From Lichtheimia corymbifera B2541 (taxonomy: Eukaryota; Mucoromycota; Mucoromycetes; Mucorales; Lichtheimiaceae): DNA of 52,935 bases. Shown in pieces: positions 1 to 12,800 of the stretch. The notes beneath the pieces were generated by a model, which worked only from the letters and a program-made list of their open reading frames with translations, did no database searches and was not told where the DNA came from. The position numbers and the translations under genes were made by a program. Position 1 is the stretch's first letter. Every line of letters begins with the position of its first letter. The DNA is taken from NCBI GenBank assembly GCA_000697475.1, contig JNEU01000905.1:1-52935 (forward strand). The letters run 5' to 3'.

Positions 1-581
1 TCACCCGCAAAGCACTACGGTACAGTCTATTACCACCACTAGTGTCATTACCACCACATTATCCAAGGGGTACCCATTCAGCTTGGCATCGTTTTTGGAA
101 TGGATCTATTCCTCAACAAGCATGTACTATTCGCTGGCGTTTGCTTCATCACAAGATATCCAGTCGTCAACGCCTTCATGCCTTAATTCCACAACACATC
201 GAATCGCCGCATTGTCAACGTTGTACCGACAACCCCGATGTGAATGATCCTGCAGTGGAATCCGATCAGCATTTCTTCTTTTCGTGCCCTTCGGTTCAAC
301 CTGTATGGCATCATATTAGTCGTCTTTTCTTTGACCATCCACACGCGATTCAATGGCGTCATATAACCAGTCTCACTGCACGGCCACCTTCAGTGCCAAG
401 CAACCTGCCCTTATCCTTCGATATCATCATAGCATGCGGATTACTTGCCATTTGGCGGGCCCACTGGCGATACGTTTTTCATCAAGAGGCCATTCCCTGC
501 AATATCATCGCTGATTCCGCTACCAATCACATCAATCGCATTATAAACGAATATAGATTAGCCAATTCTGAATCTTTGTAA
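1..581 (+). mobile_element. 3' end of a LINE (non-LTR retrotransposon) ORF, partial
   Basis: The reading frame is open from the left edge and stops at 581, so this is only the C-terminal end of a longer ORF. It carries the arrangement of the zinc-binding domain that follows reverse transcriptase in many plant and fungal LINEs (zf-RVT): tryptophans and an IRWRLLHHK segment, then CQRC, then an H...C pair (QHFFFSCP) and a downstream W. In such elements this region helps the enzyme bind its RNA or DNA target. No poly-A or short tandem tail is obvious just after the stop. Whether the full element is intact cannot be judged from this window. Confidence 0.75.
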
Positions 582-636
582 ATTTAACGGCGCATATAAA
601 AAAGCGCTGAATAAACACAATATACACAGGAATCAG

Positions 637-850
637 GTCGACCTCGAATCTTTTTTTTCGACTTTGGCTGGTGGTGACATTGCGAAATCTAGGATCGACG
701 AGCCTGATCGTGAAACTTGCACCCAAGGTGCGCTTCACCCCGACGCGCAACTTTGTTCGATTGAAGACCCTACGTTTCATTGTAAAGTTTAGAGATACAG
801 GCACCTTTATAGTTTACCTATGCGGCGCCGTAAGCGTTATGGATTTACTT
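637..850. repeat. Half copy of the fold-back repeat family seen at 27.8-31.3 kb
   Basis: This stretch matches the right half of the hairpin elements at 28027-28220 and 31055-31260: a T-rich run, then ctggtggtgacatt, then gtgaaacttgcacccaagg, then a conserved block ending near gtttcattgtaaag. The matching left half is missing, so this copy can no longer fold on itself. It lies directly after the LINE 3' end. The overlapping short reading frames on both strands follow from the repeat sequence and are not counted as genes. Confidence 0.75.
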
Positions 851-2096
851 TCTCCTAATGGATAGCGTCGACTGCATTAAGAACTCAGAGAAATAGTATG
901 CAGTGTTTACACAAACACATTCTGCATAGGTTGCTACACAAATGTATGATGTTGATTACCTTTTGGAAAGGTATGTAACTAAGCAACACGCTACAATCAA
1001 GATCTACCAAGGTATCCGTATGCTTAATAGGGATTCCATATAACATTTGGATTTACGAATCCAGCTACATAAATTAATACATTTACAACAATCGTAGTTG
1101 ATGCGCAAGGATATACGTGATGCCACTCTTTTTTTAACCACAATAAAGATTTTTTTACTTCTCGTACAGCAGCTTGATGATGAGCCCATTTTCTCTCATG
1201 GTTAATTCTCTCTTTATCGGAATGCCTATGTATATTTCCATTTTTTACAAGAAAGATAACCGAATCACTTTATTATATCTATGAGAGAAGCTGTATTAAT
1301 CCACAATCAAGCAAGAAGGGAATGATAGCAAGTAATGTAGCCAGGTCCAGGAAATAACAATGCTTTATTTAGCATAGTTGCTTCACTACTATCGGCGTCA
1401 TCTTTGTCTTGCATGATAATTATAGTCGCGTTCGAAGCTGTCGTAAGTCGCGGTATTGATAAAGACTCGAGTAGGAAAAATGGGATCTTGCTGGCTTTCC
1501 TCGGTAAGAGATAGGTGAACCACATTTGTTTGTGTTACTGTCGCTCTTGGTAACCGCTTTCATATCACGGTCGTTCTCGGTGCTGTCGTTATTGTCGTTA
1601 TCATAGGCGTCTTCAAACTTGACTTTAAAATTATCACTGTCTGCCTCACCACGTAATGCAAACAACCTCATCAACGAAGCCGGTAGTGGAGTATCAAGAA
1701 CTGATCAGCCTTGGACTTCCTCAAGTCGTTACGTTTCAAGCTACATTCCATCTACGTTCTTAGTTTCAGAATCGTTGCGACGGCGACACAATGCCATGTA
1801 CCTATTATTGTTTTCCTATCTCTGTATTCTCCTTTTATATCGGCAACACATGGATACCCAGTTGTTTATGGAACGAACTGCTTGCAAGCAATATATCAAC
1901 TCTACACCAACTGGAAATCCGGGGCAACGCAGGTTTCAGTCAGGCGCAGTGGCAAATGTTTGTGGAACATGGTGTATTTGGTTTTTCATGTAAGCAGTGT
2001 GTCAAGCCAACAACAAGTGAAAATCCGGGACGACGCAAGTTTACAAATCACTTATATCAGGAAAAGGACGACTAAGGGCATTGGACGACAACCAGT
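851..2096. other. Intergenic, no supported gene
   Basis: No reading frame here can be joined into a convincing gene. A stretch on the minus strand around 1440-1670 would encode an acidic, Asn/Asp-rich peptide and could be a decayed exon, but no start, splice partners or known domain were found. A plus-strand frame at 1790-2075 has a few cysteines but no recognisable domain. Confidence 0.5.
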
Positions 2097-2103
2097 ATAA
2101 AAT
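2097..2103 (+). promoter_or_regulatory. TATA box of the Fanzor gene
   Basis: A TATAAAA heptamer lies about 150 bases before the ATG at 2256. This favours transcription starting near 2125-2140 and supports 2256 as the first coding ATG. Confidence 0.45.
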
Positions 2104-2255
2104 GGCATCCTTTGACAGAGACCAATATCAACATTGCTCTTCCTCATTTTTCTTCTCCATTGTCTTCATCAGAATATCCACACACTCCGTTAAAAGTATA
2201 TATCATCTGTTATCCCGAATCACAAAGGCATAGTATCTCATTCAATCGTGATAGG

Positions 2256-5200
2256 ATGGCTGCAGTACCACAGCAGCAACAACAAATCGATCGCACGGAA
2301 GAGATAAATAACGCATTTGGAGCCGCTGCGAGAAATATACGTAGCATAACTCGTACCTGCGATTTACGTGCTATATTACGACCCGAATATCAGCATCTAC
2401 GAGTAAGAAAGAACCATTCAATGACAACACTCTATGCTAATATATAAGTGATATCCAAAATAGCCTATCCTTATAAATATTGCAGAACAACACAACATTC
2501 TCCAACGCGACGCCTATAATCTTATGAATTTACATGTCAGAAGATTCTTGTGTGCGATCGGGGATGATGCTATACGAGTGAACGCAGAGGATGATAATTG
2601 GGGACCGAACTTTGCCACAACTCAAGGTGGAGGTATCCCGCCTACTCCCGGTGGTCAACAAGTAATGCCCGGACAAGGACTTGTAATTCCACCTGTCACC
2701 AATCAAACTTTATGGTCTTGGGCATACAAGCTCGTGTCAAACAGTCCCATGATGGAAAATGTGGTAGGTTTATATGCTCATGATACCTTTTACCGAATGT
2801 TTAATTTTGTTTTTGAAATAGAACATTGGTGCCCGAACCGCCGCTGTTAATGATTTGCTGAATACGTATGTCAATCATTTTCAACCATTGCAACGAAACG
2901 AACTTGGCAACGGTAAATGGAAGATTTCGGTTTCTACTATATTGAAGTCATATAACTAATAATACAAGTAATAGAATCACTCTATGAGCCACCGAATATG
3001 TTCCAGAGGATCTTGTCAGTGCAAAGTGAACGCTTTGCAAAACAAGCTGTAACAAGTAAGAAAGAACGTGATCGTCATTATCATGGGGAACTTTGGATGC
3101 TGATAAACTATTGTAGACGTCAAAAACATGCTTTGGAGAAACATTCCTGGTTATATGCGACGCGTGTGTGATGGATACATACGACATCTTGATCAACTCT
3201 CAGAAGCAAACTTCGATATATATCATCATTTTAAGCGATTAGGTCAGTGCAGTTCGATTCACAATCTTCAAAACAGATGTACTGATAATGCGATATTCAC
3301 CACAGCTCCAATCATTGTTACAAATGTAATACACCATGAAGAAGCTACACCCGAAGAATTGCTGCCAGTAAATGTACAACATTCAGACCTTTTTTATTGG
3401 CTTTATCGGTAAGTGTTATTTCGATATATCAACACTGGCATGTCATTAATAAGATTGGAATAGAGAAATGCACGTTGTTTTCGAACACCATCTCGCAAAT
3501 GAAGATCTTGATGCAATGCAGCATACTCCTAGTAAAGGACTTACCCCTGTACTCGCGATTCGCTTGATAAGATACAGCTTTTGGCTGTTGCACCAGGCGC
3601 AAGAGCTCAACATCGCAGGATGGTCGCTGCTCCCAATGGGGCAGCTTCAGGTCGGATTCTTCGGAGTGGATATGAGGATGCTATGGGCTATCCTGCACTA
3701 TGCACGTGATCAAGATGAAGATGCTGCGCTGCCCCCAATTTGCTTGGATCAGGTACGGGATTACATTACTAGGTACTTGCTATATGATTGCTAATCTATT
3801 ATATCGTTACTAGCGTGGAAGAGTGCTTGGGCGTGATCCCTTTGAGGCCAACTTCAACACCCAACGACAGAAAGAACTTCTTTGGGAAGCTTTGCTGGAC
3901 ATTAATCATGTCCAACGCAGACGATGGAGATATTCTGGTAAGCTTATTGAGAGTGAAAGTCAGTATATGTGCTTATAATGATATTAGGGGAATTGCCTGG
4001 GACAGCGATTCGATTCGCCCATTTCATCAAAACTGACGGTTTTACAGCAAAGTGTTTATTTGAAAGACCCAGCAACAGGGGCCAGGCGCGTATGTATCTT
4101 TAACGGGACCTTGCATTACCGAATTCTCACTTTGTTCAAAAAGCATTTTACCCTGAGATTGCCCAGACGTCTCGGAGAGACATCCCACGCGATGTCGACC
4201 TAACCAATATCCATTCCGGGATATACTATTTGAACAAGATTCCACAGGGATTAACCCAAGAGCGCCTAAACGGATCCCGCATCGTAGGCGTCGATCCCGG
4301 TGAGTATCACTATGACCTATTTTGGATTTAAGGATGTTAACATGTTCTTGTCAATAGGGAAACGAGAATTTATCACTTGTATTGATCACGAGGAATCGCT
4401 TCAAGATCGACCACGTAATCAAGTCGTAGAAATTCCCGCAAGACATTACCAGCATGCTACTATGACACACTGGATTGCTCGACGCACACAAGCTAACCGT
4501 CTAAAAGCAAATATGCAAGAAGTGTATGATGAAATGGCGGTCGATCATGCACTTGTACCCAGATTTGTGCAACTCAAGGCGTACATCACCTGCATAAGCC
4601 ACAATAGTGACAGGTTAGTAAGACTTGGAGTATGCTATGTAACCAGTAATGATAACGATATTATGGTCGGTTTTTATAGATTACGGGACTTTGGATCACA
4701 CTTCAAACACAGATCAACAAGAGGGATTCTCTTTTCCGCCCGACAATCATATCAGCAAGTAATCATGAACGAAATTCTGGGGGTATCACCTCCTGATTCT
4801 CCCGTAAGAAATGCAAATGAATATTATTCGGATGGTCAACTAACTTTAGTATCTCCTTTAGAAAGAAAAGGTCATGTTTATCAACAAAACCTCCAAGTCG
4901 AAGCGAAAAGGCGTTCGTAAGTTCCGTCGACAGCAACTCCAGTGGGAGCGTCCTCAACAACCTACGATCATCGCGTATGGTGACGCAAGTATAGGACACA
5001 TGCGGACCTTTGCTCCTCTCCCACACTGGGTATGATGCGATTGGCTTTGTATGAAATAATACGCTTTCTGATGTATTCATTCTTATATAGCACTTTGTCA
5101 AACGACTTTCTCGACTCGCTTTAGTGGTATTTATCGACGAGTTCAAAACAAGTATCACTTGCAAACAAGGTGACGGCAACTTGTTGCTATGTTACGACAA

Positions 5201-5700
5201 TACACAGCTTCATTGTCATCATAGGTATGTTGTATTGATATATATTTGTGATCTCTACTAACAATAAAACCTTCTATTTCTCGAAACAATATAGCAAAAA
5301 GAGATATCGGGTGCAAACAGCGCAAGGCAACCGAGGGCGCAAAGTTAGACATTGCCTCGACGACCAAGGAATTGCGATTGGTCGATCCAATTTATGTCAA
5401 CATCGTGCTCCTGCTGGTAGGATACTTTGCTTGTACAAGGAAACAGGGTGATACAGTGATTGATGTATTGTTGCTTAGATTTCAATCATTGGCGTAATAA
5501 GCTTTATCCAGTGAAGCTGTGCCAAGCGCATGGGGTAGGTTTTTTTTTATCCACCTGTCAGATTCACAACTAACTCAATGGTATGCCCTTAGTTTCTAGG
5601 AAGAGACGTGAATGCAGCAGCTCAAATGCGTATGATTCTACGACTTTATATGGAAACCAACGGGGATATAGAGTCTCGCCCTGCCAATCTCCGGCGTTAG
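2256..5700 (+). CDS. Fanzor (eukaryotic TnpB-like, RNA-guided RuvC nuclease), 17 exons
   Basis: Exons: 2256-2402, 2464-2763, 2822-2912, 2975-3055, 3117-3242, 3306-3408, 3464-3752, 3814-3937, 3988-4089, 4144-4299, 4358-4613, 4680-4803, 4862-5029, 5091-5224, 5295-5416, 5479-5534, 5593-5700. They join to 828 codons plus stop with no internal stop. Visible motifs, in order: KTDG near residue 436 (conserved in Fanzors); VGVDPGKREF with RuvC-I Asp near 505; YGDASI near 672-677 at the RuvC-II position; IDEFKTS with Glu near 706, the relocated catalytic glutamate described for Fanzors; and GRDVNAAAQMR with the RuvC-III Asp near 798. Known members use a guide RNA made from the element's 3' end to cut DNA. 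The length fits the larger Fanzor1 type. The zinc-ribbon region (exons 5091-5534) lacks normal CxxC pairs. The 3243-3305 intron is optional because both versions stay in frame. No transposase or clear terminal repeats were seen nearby, so the copy may be solitary or domesticated. Confidence 0.85.
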
Positions 5701-6817
5701 TTTCGCTTTATTCTCTCCGGTCTCAACAGAGGTGACCATGTTTTAGATTTTTGGCTGTCTTTCAGTAGATAGCCATCTCTCCGTCTTCCAGTTTTTCTTA
5801 TTTTCTTACTTTCGAGTGCATATATATACCATAAAATTTCCTTATTTGGTTTTACAAAATGGCACAAACGGCATTTCGTTCATGGTATCAATTTACAGCG
5901 GAAAGCTCGATGAATACGATGATATATTTGGTGTAAATAGTTGGGAAGATGGGCAGGAATAATTTAGATTGCAAAGTATTTCATTGCTGGATTCAAATTC
6001 AGGATGGAGGTTCAGGCACCAATATCTCCGACATCTTAGGCAAAGTTGTTAAGATATGCACTCCTGACATGAAATAGATATCACCACCCTTTCCCTTCAT
6101 TCTGTTAAGAAGCACATATTCTTATTCTACTTTAGCATGTGTCATATGATTTCCAACATACTCATTTTATTTAAACATCTATTATGCATTAAAAGCTATC
6201 AGCGAACTATTTGCTCTTGCAGCGTACTACTATATGCCAACACCATATATCTTCCAAATGGCACTTTTTCCTTGACAAGCAAAAGAAGCATGTGTCGGGT
6301 TTGAAGGTAGCTCTCGTATTTCAAGCACCAGTACACGCATCCTTACTGTTAACCCCATCTCCATATAGCAGGGATCATAGAAACATATATAAGACATGTT
6401 GTAGTTGTAGCTGGAAACAGCAGTTGGAATACGTATATTGACTCTTAATGTAGCTCTATCATCTCTTCTACTCTAAAATATCTCAGTAGCCATGGGTGTT
6501 GGTAGCTGCAACCATGTTTGTTGGATACGACGATTCGTGCTGTTGTTCATGTCCATGTCGCGGGCTCATTGCTCGGTAGTCTCTATGTAGCATACAACAC
6601 AAAATAAATCGGCGTTCTTCAATCAGGCCGTGTGTTGTTTTCAAAGTGAGACTCGTAAATCAGTATGCTACTGTTGCTAATGGACGCATTGTGGAAGCTG
6701 ATTCAAGAAGCATGTCAAGAGAAAAAAAGGGGCGTAACAAGCGTAGTGAATGGCTGGCTCTTTTGCATGATCGCATAGCAACCCAGCTCAAATAAATTTC
6801 ACAACAATATATATCCT
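5701..6817. other. Fanzor 3' flank; candidate guide-RNA region, otherwise no gene
   Basis: No coding frame is supported. A hairpin lies at 5752-5775: nine-base arms with one G-T pair (tggctgtct / agatagcca) and a six-base loop, 52 bases after the Fanzor stop. In TnpB and Fanzor systems the guide RNA commonly comes from the 3' end of the gene and its flank, so this stretch is the place to look. The rest is AT-rich spacer. Confidence 0.4.
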
Positions 6818-6823
6818 TTATTC
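6818..6823 (-). promoter_or_regulatory. Polyadenylation signal of the large trefoil/repeat gene
   Basis: AATAAA on the minus strand (tttatt on plus), about 47 bases beyond the stop codon at 6870. Confidence 0.45.
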
Positions 6824-6869
6824 AATATCAAAATGTTGTTTTTACAATGAAGGGGTGGTGTCAACTTGT

Positions 6870-9800
6870 TTACTCTTCACGTACAATCACTTTCTTTTTC
6901 TTTTCGACCTTCACCACTTCAATATCACCAGAGACTTCATGGCGCTCAACATGCTTGTGAACTAGATAGATAGCAATAGAATTAGTACAAGTGATATAAT
7001 AAATAGTAACATGATGACTTACCCTCTGCACCAGATGAAGACTTGCTTGATCCGCCGTGCTGCTCCTTCTTTTCAACCTTTGTCTTTTGAGATTTCTTGG
7101 CTGCTTGAGATGACTTTTTACCCTATTGAAAAAGAGCATGAGAATGCATGTAAAGGTGAAAAGAGTGCCCATATAAACTTACACTATCAGAACCAGAATC
7201 AGAGCCAGAGCCAGAGCCGGAATCAGAGCCGGAATCAGAGCCTGAATCAGAGCCGGAATCAGAGCCGGAATCAGAGCCGGAATCAGAACCAGAGCCAGAG
7301 CCAGAGTCAGAACCAGAGCCAGAGTCAGAGTCAGAGCCAGAATCACTCTCCTAATTCAAAAGACATAAGTATACACACTTCATGCAACTGAAAACGATCA
7401 TCATCTTACCGATTCAGAAGATGAGCCACTGCTGCTGGATGATCCAGAGTCAGACTTGGGTGCCTTTTTGGGCTTGCTCTTGGCCTATAATAATTGCATT
7501 AACAATCTGCCATACTGATAAGGATAATGTACTTACAGCTGCTTTCTTCTTGCCAACTTGAAGATGCACAGACTTGTCACAGCGTTCCAAGGCGGTCTTG
7601 ATTTGGACAATGATAGCTTCAACGGAGGCATTCAATTGTTGAGAGATAACCTTCTTGTCCTTGTTGTGGGCGGCAATGAGCTGACAAGCAACAGCTTCAA
7701 TTTGGACGAGACCTTGAGCAACCAAATCCTTGACCCAAGTGATGGTTTCAATCAAACTTTGACGACCCTTGACCTTTTTGATGGCAACCGAGAGCTCACT
7801 TTCAATGGACTTTTTGGCCTGGGCAACAAGCTTGCTAATCTCACTAGAGGAGCTGCCCTTGACAACGCAGACGGTGATCTTCTCAATGACGGTGGTAAAG
7901 CACACGTGGATGCGAGTGATTGTGTACTCGGTGATCTCCATAGTACCAGAAGTCGATTTGCCAGTCTTTTTGGTGCCAGATGAAGCCGATTTACCACTGC
8001 CACAAGACTTCTTTTTGGTATCTTGCTTCTTCTTCTTGTCGCATGATGAATCCTTCTTTTTCTTTTCAGTGGACTTTTTGCATTCCTTGTGCTCAATAAC
8101 CTTGCTAGCTTCAGACTTGTCCATGTCAATCTTGACGGATGAGAAACGTTCCAAAGCGGTCTTGATTTGCACAAGGATAGCCTCAACATGGGTGGTCATT
8201 TGCTCATAGATAACTTCCTTGTCCTTGCTGTGTGCAGCCACTGCCTGAACAGCCATGGCCTCAATTTGAACAACGGCTTGTTCAATCATTCCCTTGGCCC
8301 AGGTGATAAGATCGATAAGTTGTTGCTTCTCGCCATGACCACAGTGCTTCACCTTGGTGATAATCACTTCCAATGAACCTTCGAGCGTCTTGCGAAGCTT
8401 GGCCACAAGCGACTTGATATCACTCTCAGACTTGCCCTTGACAATGTACACACACATCTCTTCAATGATGGTGGTGAAACAATAGCGGATATGGGTCACA
8501 GTGTACTCGGTCACTTCAACAGTGACAACGCTCTTGGATGATCCATGGCTCTTGTCTTCTTCCTTCTCGTGCTTGGCACCACTACCGCTACCTTCACCAG
8601 TATGGATCTTGAATGAGGCACCGCAACGCTCAAAGGCAGTTTGGATTTGAACAATGATAGCATCAACATGAGCAATCATCTGATCGTAGATCACCTTCTT
8701 GTCCTTGGAGTGAGCAGCAACAAATTGGACAGCCATGGCCTCAATGGTAACAATGCATTGCTCAATCATACCCTTGGCCCAGTTGATGGTATCAATCACA
8801 GCCTGAGAACCCTTAGCGTCCTTGCTCTTGGTGATAATGATGGCAAGTTCGCTTTCCAAAGTCTTCTTGAGCTTGGCAACCAACTCCTTGACGTCATGCT
8901 CAGACTTGCCATTGACAATGTGGATGCAAATCTCCTCAATGATGGTGGTAAAGTGATAACGAATACGAGTGATGGTGTGCTCAGTCACTTCAATCTCCAC
9001 AAGATGCTTGGAAGACGAGGAAGACTTGTCTTTGTGATCATCCGATGGTTTTTTGTCCTTGGACTCCTTTTCCTTCTTGTCACATTCCTTGCTCTTATGG
9101 ACCTCCTCTTTGCCAGTATGGATCTTGAATGATGCACCGCAACGCTCAAAGGCAGTCTCGATTTGAACAATGACAGCGTCGACATGAGCAATCATCTGAT
9201 CATAGATCACCTTCTTGTCCTTGGAGTGAGCAGCAACAAATTGGACAGCCATGGCCTCAATGGTGACAATGCATTGCTCAATCATACCCTTGGCCCAGTT
9301 GATGGTATCAATCACAGCCTGAGAACCCTTAGCATCCTTGCTCTTGGTGATAATGATGGCAAGTTCACTTTCCAAAGTCTTCTTGAGCTTGGCAACCAAT
9401 TCCTTGACATCATGCTCAGACTTGCCATTGACAATGTGCACACAAATCTCCTCAATGATAGTGGTAAAGTGGTAACGGATACGAGTGATGGTGTACTCGG
9501 TGACTTCAATCTCCACAAGATGCTTGGAAGAGGAAGAGGACTTGTCTTGATGCTCATCACTGACTTGCTTGTGACACTTTTCAAATTCAGTGTGGATCTT
9601 GGTCTTGGTGGATTCGATAATCTCAGTGACACTTTGCTTGGTAGATTCAGTGATCTTAGTGCTGGAAGTGATGGCCTTGACATAGATGGTTTGGATCTGA
9701 ATGGTAATCTCAGTGATCAAGGTGATGGCCCAAGTGACAGTGGATACAAGCTGCTTCTTTTCTTGTTCGCTCTTGCACTTGACATTGTGCTCAGCCTGGC

Positions 9801-12800
9801 TGCAAATGTGCTTGAGCTCCTCCTTGATGGATGAAGTGGCCTTGGACACGATCGTCTCAATGCTTTCAGCAGTCTTGGCATGACCCTTTTCAATTGACAC
9901 ACGCACTTCTTCAACAAGCTCCTCCAAGCGTGTGGTGATTGTAGTCTTGACATGTTCCACGACAACAACCACAGTGCCAGTCTTGACAATGTCATGAGAG
10001 ATCTCTTGATGGTGTTGATGGTATTCGGTCTTTTGCTCTTGCTCATGCTTTTCCTCATGATGCTCAGGTTGAGGCTTCTTTTCCTCGTGGTGCTCTTCTT
10101 GATGTGGCTTTTCAACGGGCTTGTGTTCAACATGTCCACCACCTTGGCTATCATTCTTGTGCTTCTCATGGTGTACAATAGCGGCAACTGCTCCAGCTCC
10201 AACAGCAACAGCGGCACCAGCAGCAATGGCAGAACCAATGGAATGATGACGCTTTTCCTCTGGCTTGTGATCAGGCGACTCCTCCTTGGTAGGTTGCTTT
10301 TGAGGGTGATCAACAACCTTATGCTTCTTGACATTCTCCAATTGCACAGTCACTTGTTTCTTGAATGCCTCGACAACCATGTCGACACGCTCAGTCACAT
10401 TGGAGACTTGTTCAACCAAGGTAGTCTGCTTGATCTCATGGTAACGTTCCATAGTCGTGATACGGAGCAAATCGTAGACCTCGTTGTAGTACACGCGATT
10501 CTCAATGCTGGAAGAGTCCATCTTGGATTTGGCGCTCTCAAAAGTGACATGGATTTCTTGCTCAAAGGTGATCAGCAACTGCTCAGTCTCTTGACGGGAG
10601 GATTGCTTGGAAGCAATATGACCCTTCAATTCGGAGAACTTTTGGGTGAGGCTCGAGGATAATTCTGCAAAAGAAGACAAGTAAATAAAATGCATATTAT
10701 GTTTGTATATGTATATATATGTACCTTCAATAATAGTAACGACATGAGAGTCTTTAGTGGTCTTGTGTTCAACCTTGGATGAAGAAGAGGAGGAATCACC
10801 ACCTTGGACCTTGTGGACGACATGATCAATCTTGCCAACCAAGTGCAAACCAGCCACTGAACCGAATGCGAGCTCAAGGTACTTGTGAACCGATTCATGC
10901 GAGACTTCTTCAACATCCACACACTTTTTGAAACGGACAATGGAAGCAAGGATGGTGGTGCGGATGGTCTCAATGCTGTATTCGAATTGGCGACGAGTAG
11001 CAGCTGAGAGATGAGAGGATTGTTGATGGATAGCATGCTTGGTTTGCTCAATCAGCTCATCAAGGTCGACCTGAGCAGCATCAACGATAACGAGGACATC
11101 TTCCTTGGCGACCTTTGTGGTGCTGGTGTAGGTAGCTGTGATTTCTTCAACCAACTTTTTGTACCAAATGGTGATTTCAGTCTTGGTCTCAGTGAGCTTG
11201 GAGGAAACGAGATGAACAGCAGCTTGCTCCTGAACAACTTCAGTGGTGGCACTACCCTTTTCATCATCGTGTTGGTTCTCCTTTTCATGTTGCTGTTGAA
11301 TCTTGTGCTGGCAGGTATCAAGCTCAGTGGAAAGCTTCTCTTCAGTTTGAGAGATCCAGGTAGAGAAACGTTCTTCAGAAGTATAAATCTTTTCAGTGGT
11401 GACGACCTTCAATTCTTGTTGGACCACAGACTCGATACGATCGAATGAAGCAATGACGGATTGTTGAGTGCCACCTTGAATGACTTGCCAAGACTTGGAT
11501 TCCTTGATGGAGGTACGAGATTGTTCAATCTCAGTCTTAAGCTGAGTATGGGCTTCTTGCATAATGGTGTCAATCTCTTGCTCGGAAGCTCCCTTGTTGC
11601 GTGCCTCAGTGATCTTGTGCTGTACATTCTTGAGCCAGTAACGATAGGTGACATGGATACTAGCAACAGCAACCAATACAGCTTCCTTGGCAGTGTGGGT
11701 ATCAACAACTTGCTCTTCTTCCTCCTTCTTTGTGTTCTTGTTGACATGAGTCTCAATCTCGGTGCAAGTATGATCTGTCAAAGACTTGATCTCGTCCATG
11801 GAAACGGTATCAGAGGATGACTCATTGACCTTGGAGATGACTTGATCGAACAACTGGGTACGCATAGTCTCCTTGACACGAGTAATAGATGAGGACCATT
11901 CTTCATGCGATGACGAGGAAACACGCTTGCTGTGCTTTTCAAGGCGTTGCTCAAGATCTGCACGGCTTTGCTCCACAACAGCCTTCACCTCTTCCTTGGT
12001 CTTGCATTGCTGAATACGATGGGTAAATGTCACGCGCCATGCACGCACAATGGTAAGAATGACAGTGGTGGTGGCGGTTGCTTTGAGGTATGAAACAGTG
12101 TTGGACGACTTGTTCTCATGCACAGCAGTAGCAGCATGTACCTCATGGGGGGAATCGGTGACAGCTTCATGACGCTCTTCAATGGCGACGCAATGGTCAG
12201 TACATTGGTGGTGTTGGTGGTCCTTAGTAGCGGGTTGCTGAGTAGTAGTGGAAGTAGTGGTGGTCTTTTCAACAACAGCCTTGCCAAACGACCAGCGGAA
12301 CCAATCGTGGGATTCAAGACTAGACACTTGCTTGCCGGATTCAACAGAAGTGCTGGAACGCACCTCGTGAAGACCAACCACTGCACCAGAAGTGGATGCT
12401 TCTTTTTCGCTTGCAACACCAATGACCATGCATTCATTCGAACGTAAATGGATTTCACATGAAGGCGTCAATGCCCATGTTTGGGTATTCTTCGACTCGG
12501 ATGACTTTGTGCGTACATGCAATTGCTTGGTATCATCACCATCCAAGACAAGGCCAGTTTCGACATGGACAAGAACACTCTCCTCTTGCTCGAAACGCCA
12601 CAATTGAGATTGTATGTTTTCGAAATCCAATGGACGGAGGCTCACAGCATGGGTTTCCTTGTCAACCGACAATGTCAATTTCTCAGCACCAGCATTGATA
12701 CGGATCAACAGCTCGCCTTCTGGGAAGATGCCCCATCTACGAACAATAGTTTGCTTCTTGACGACAGGCAATGCAATTGAGAATCTCTGGGACTCCACAG

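Noticed and set aside
541..865. Two overlapping frames on opposite strands after the LINE
   Set aside because: Both are translations of the half hairpin repeat.
2112..2255. Upstream extension of the Fanzor N-terminus
   Set aside because: The frame is open but begins with TTG, lies close to the likely transcription start, and the first ATG is 2256.
5170..5294. Alternative 125-nt intron in the Fanzor zinc region
   Set aside because: It removes odd residues but shifts the frame so that the next exon reaches a stop before GRDVNAA.
7011..7391. Plus-strand Gln/Ser/Asn-rich frame
   Set aside because: Antisense of the Ser-Gly/Ser-Asp minisatellite exon.
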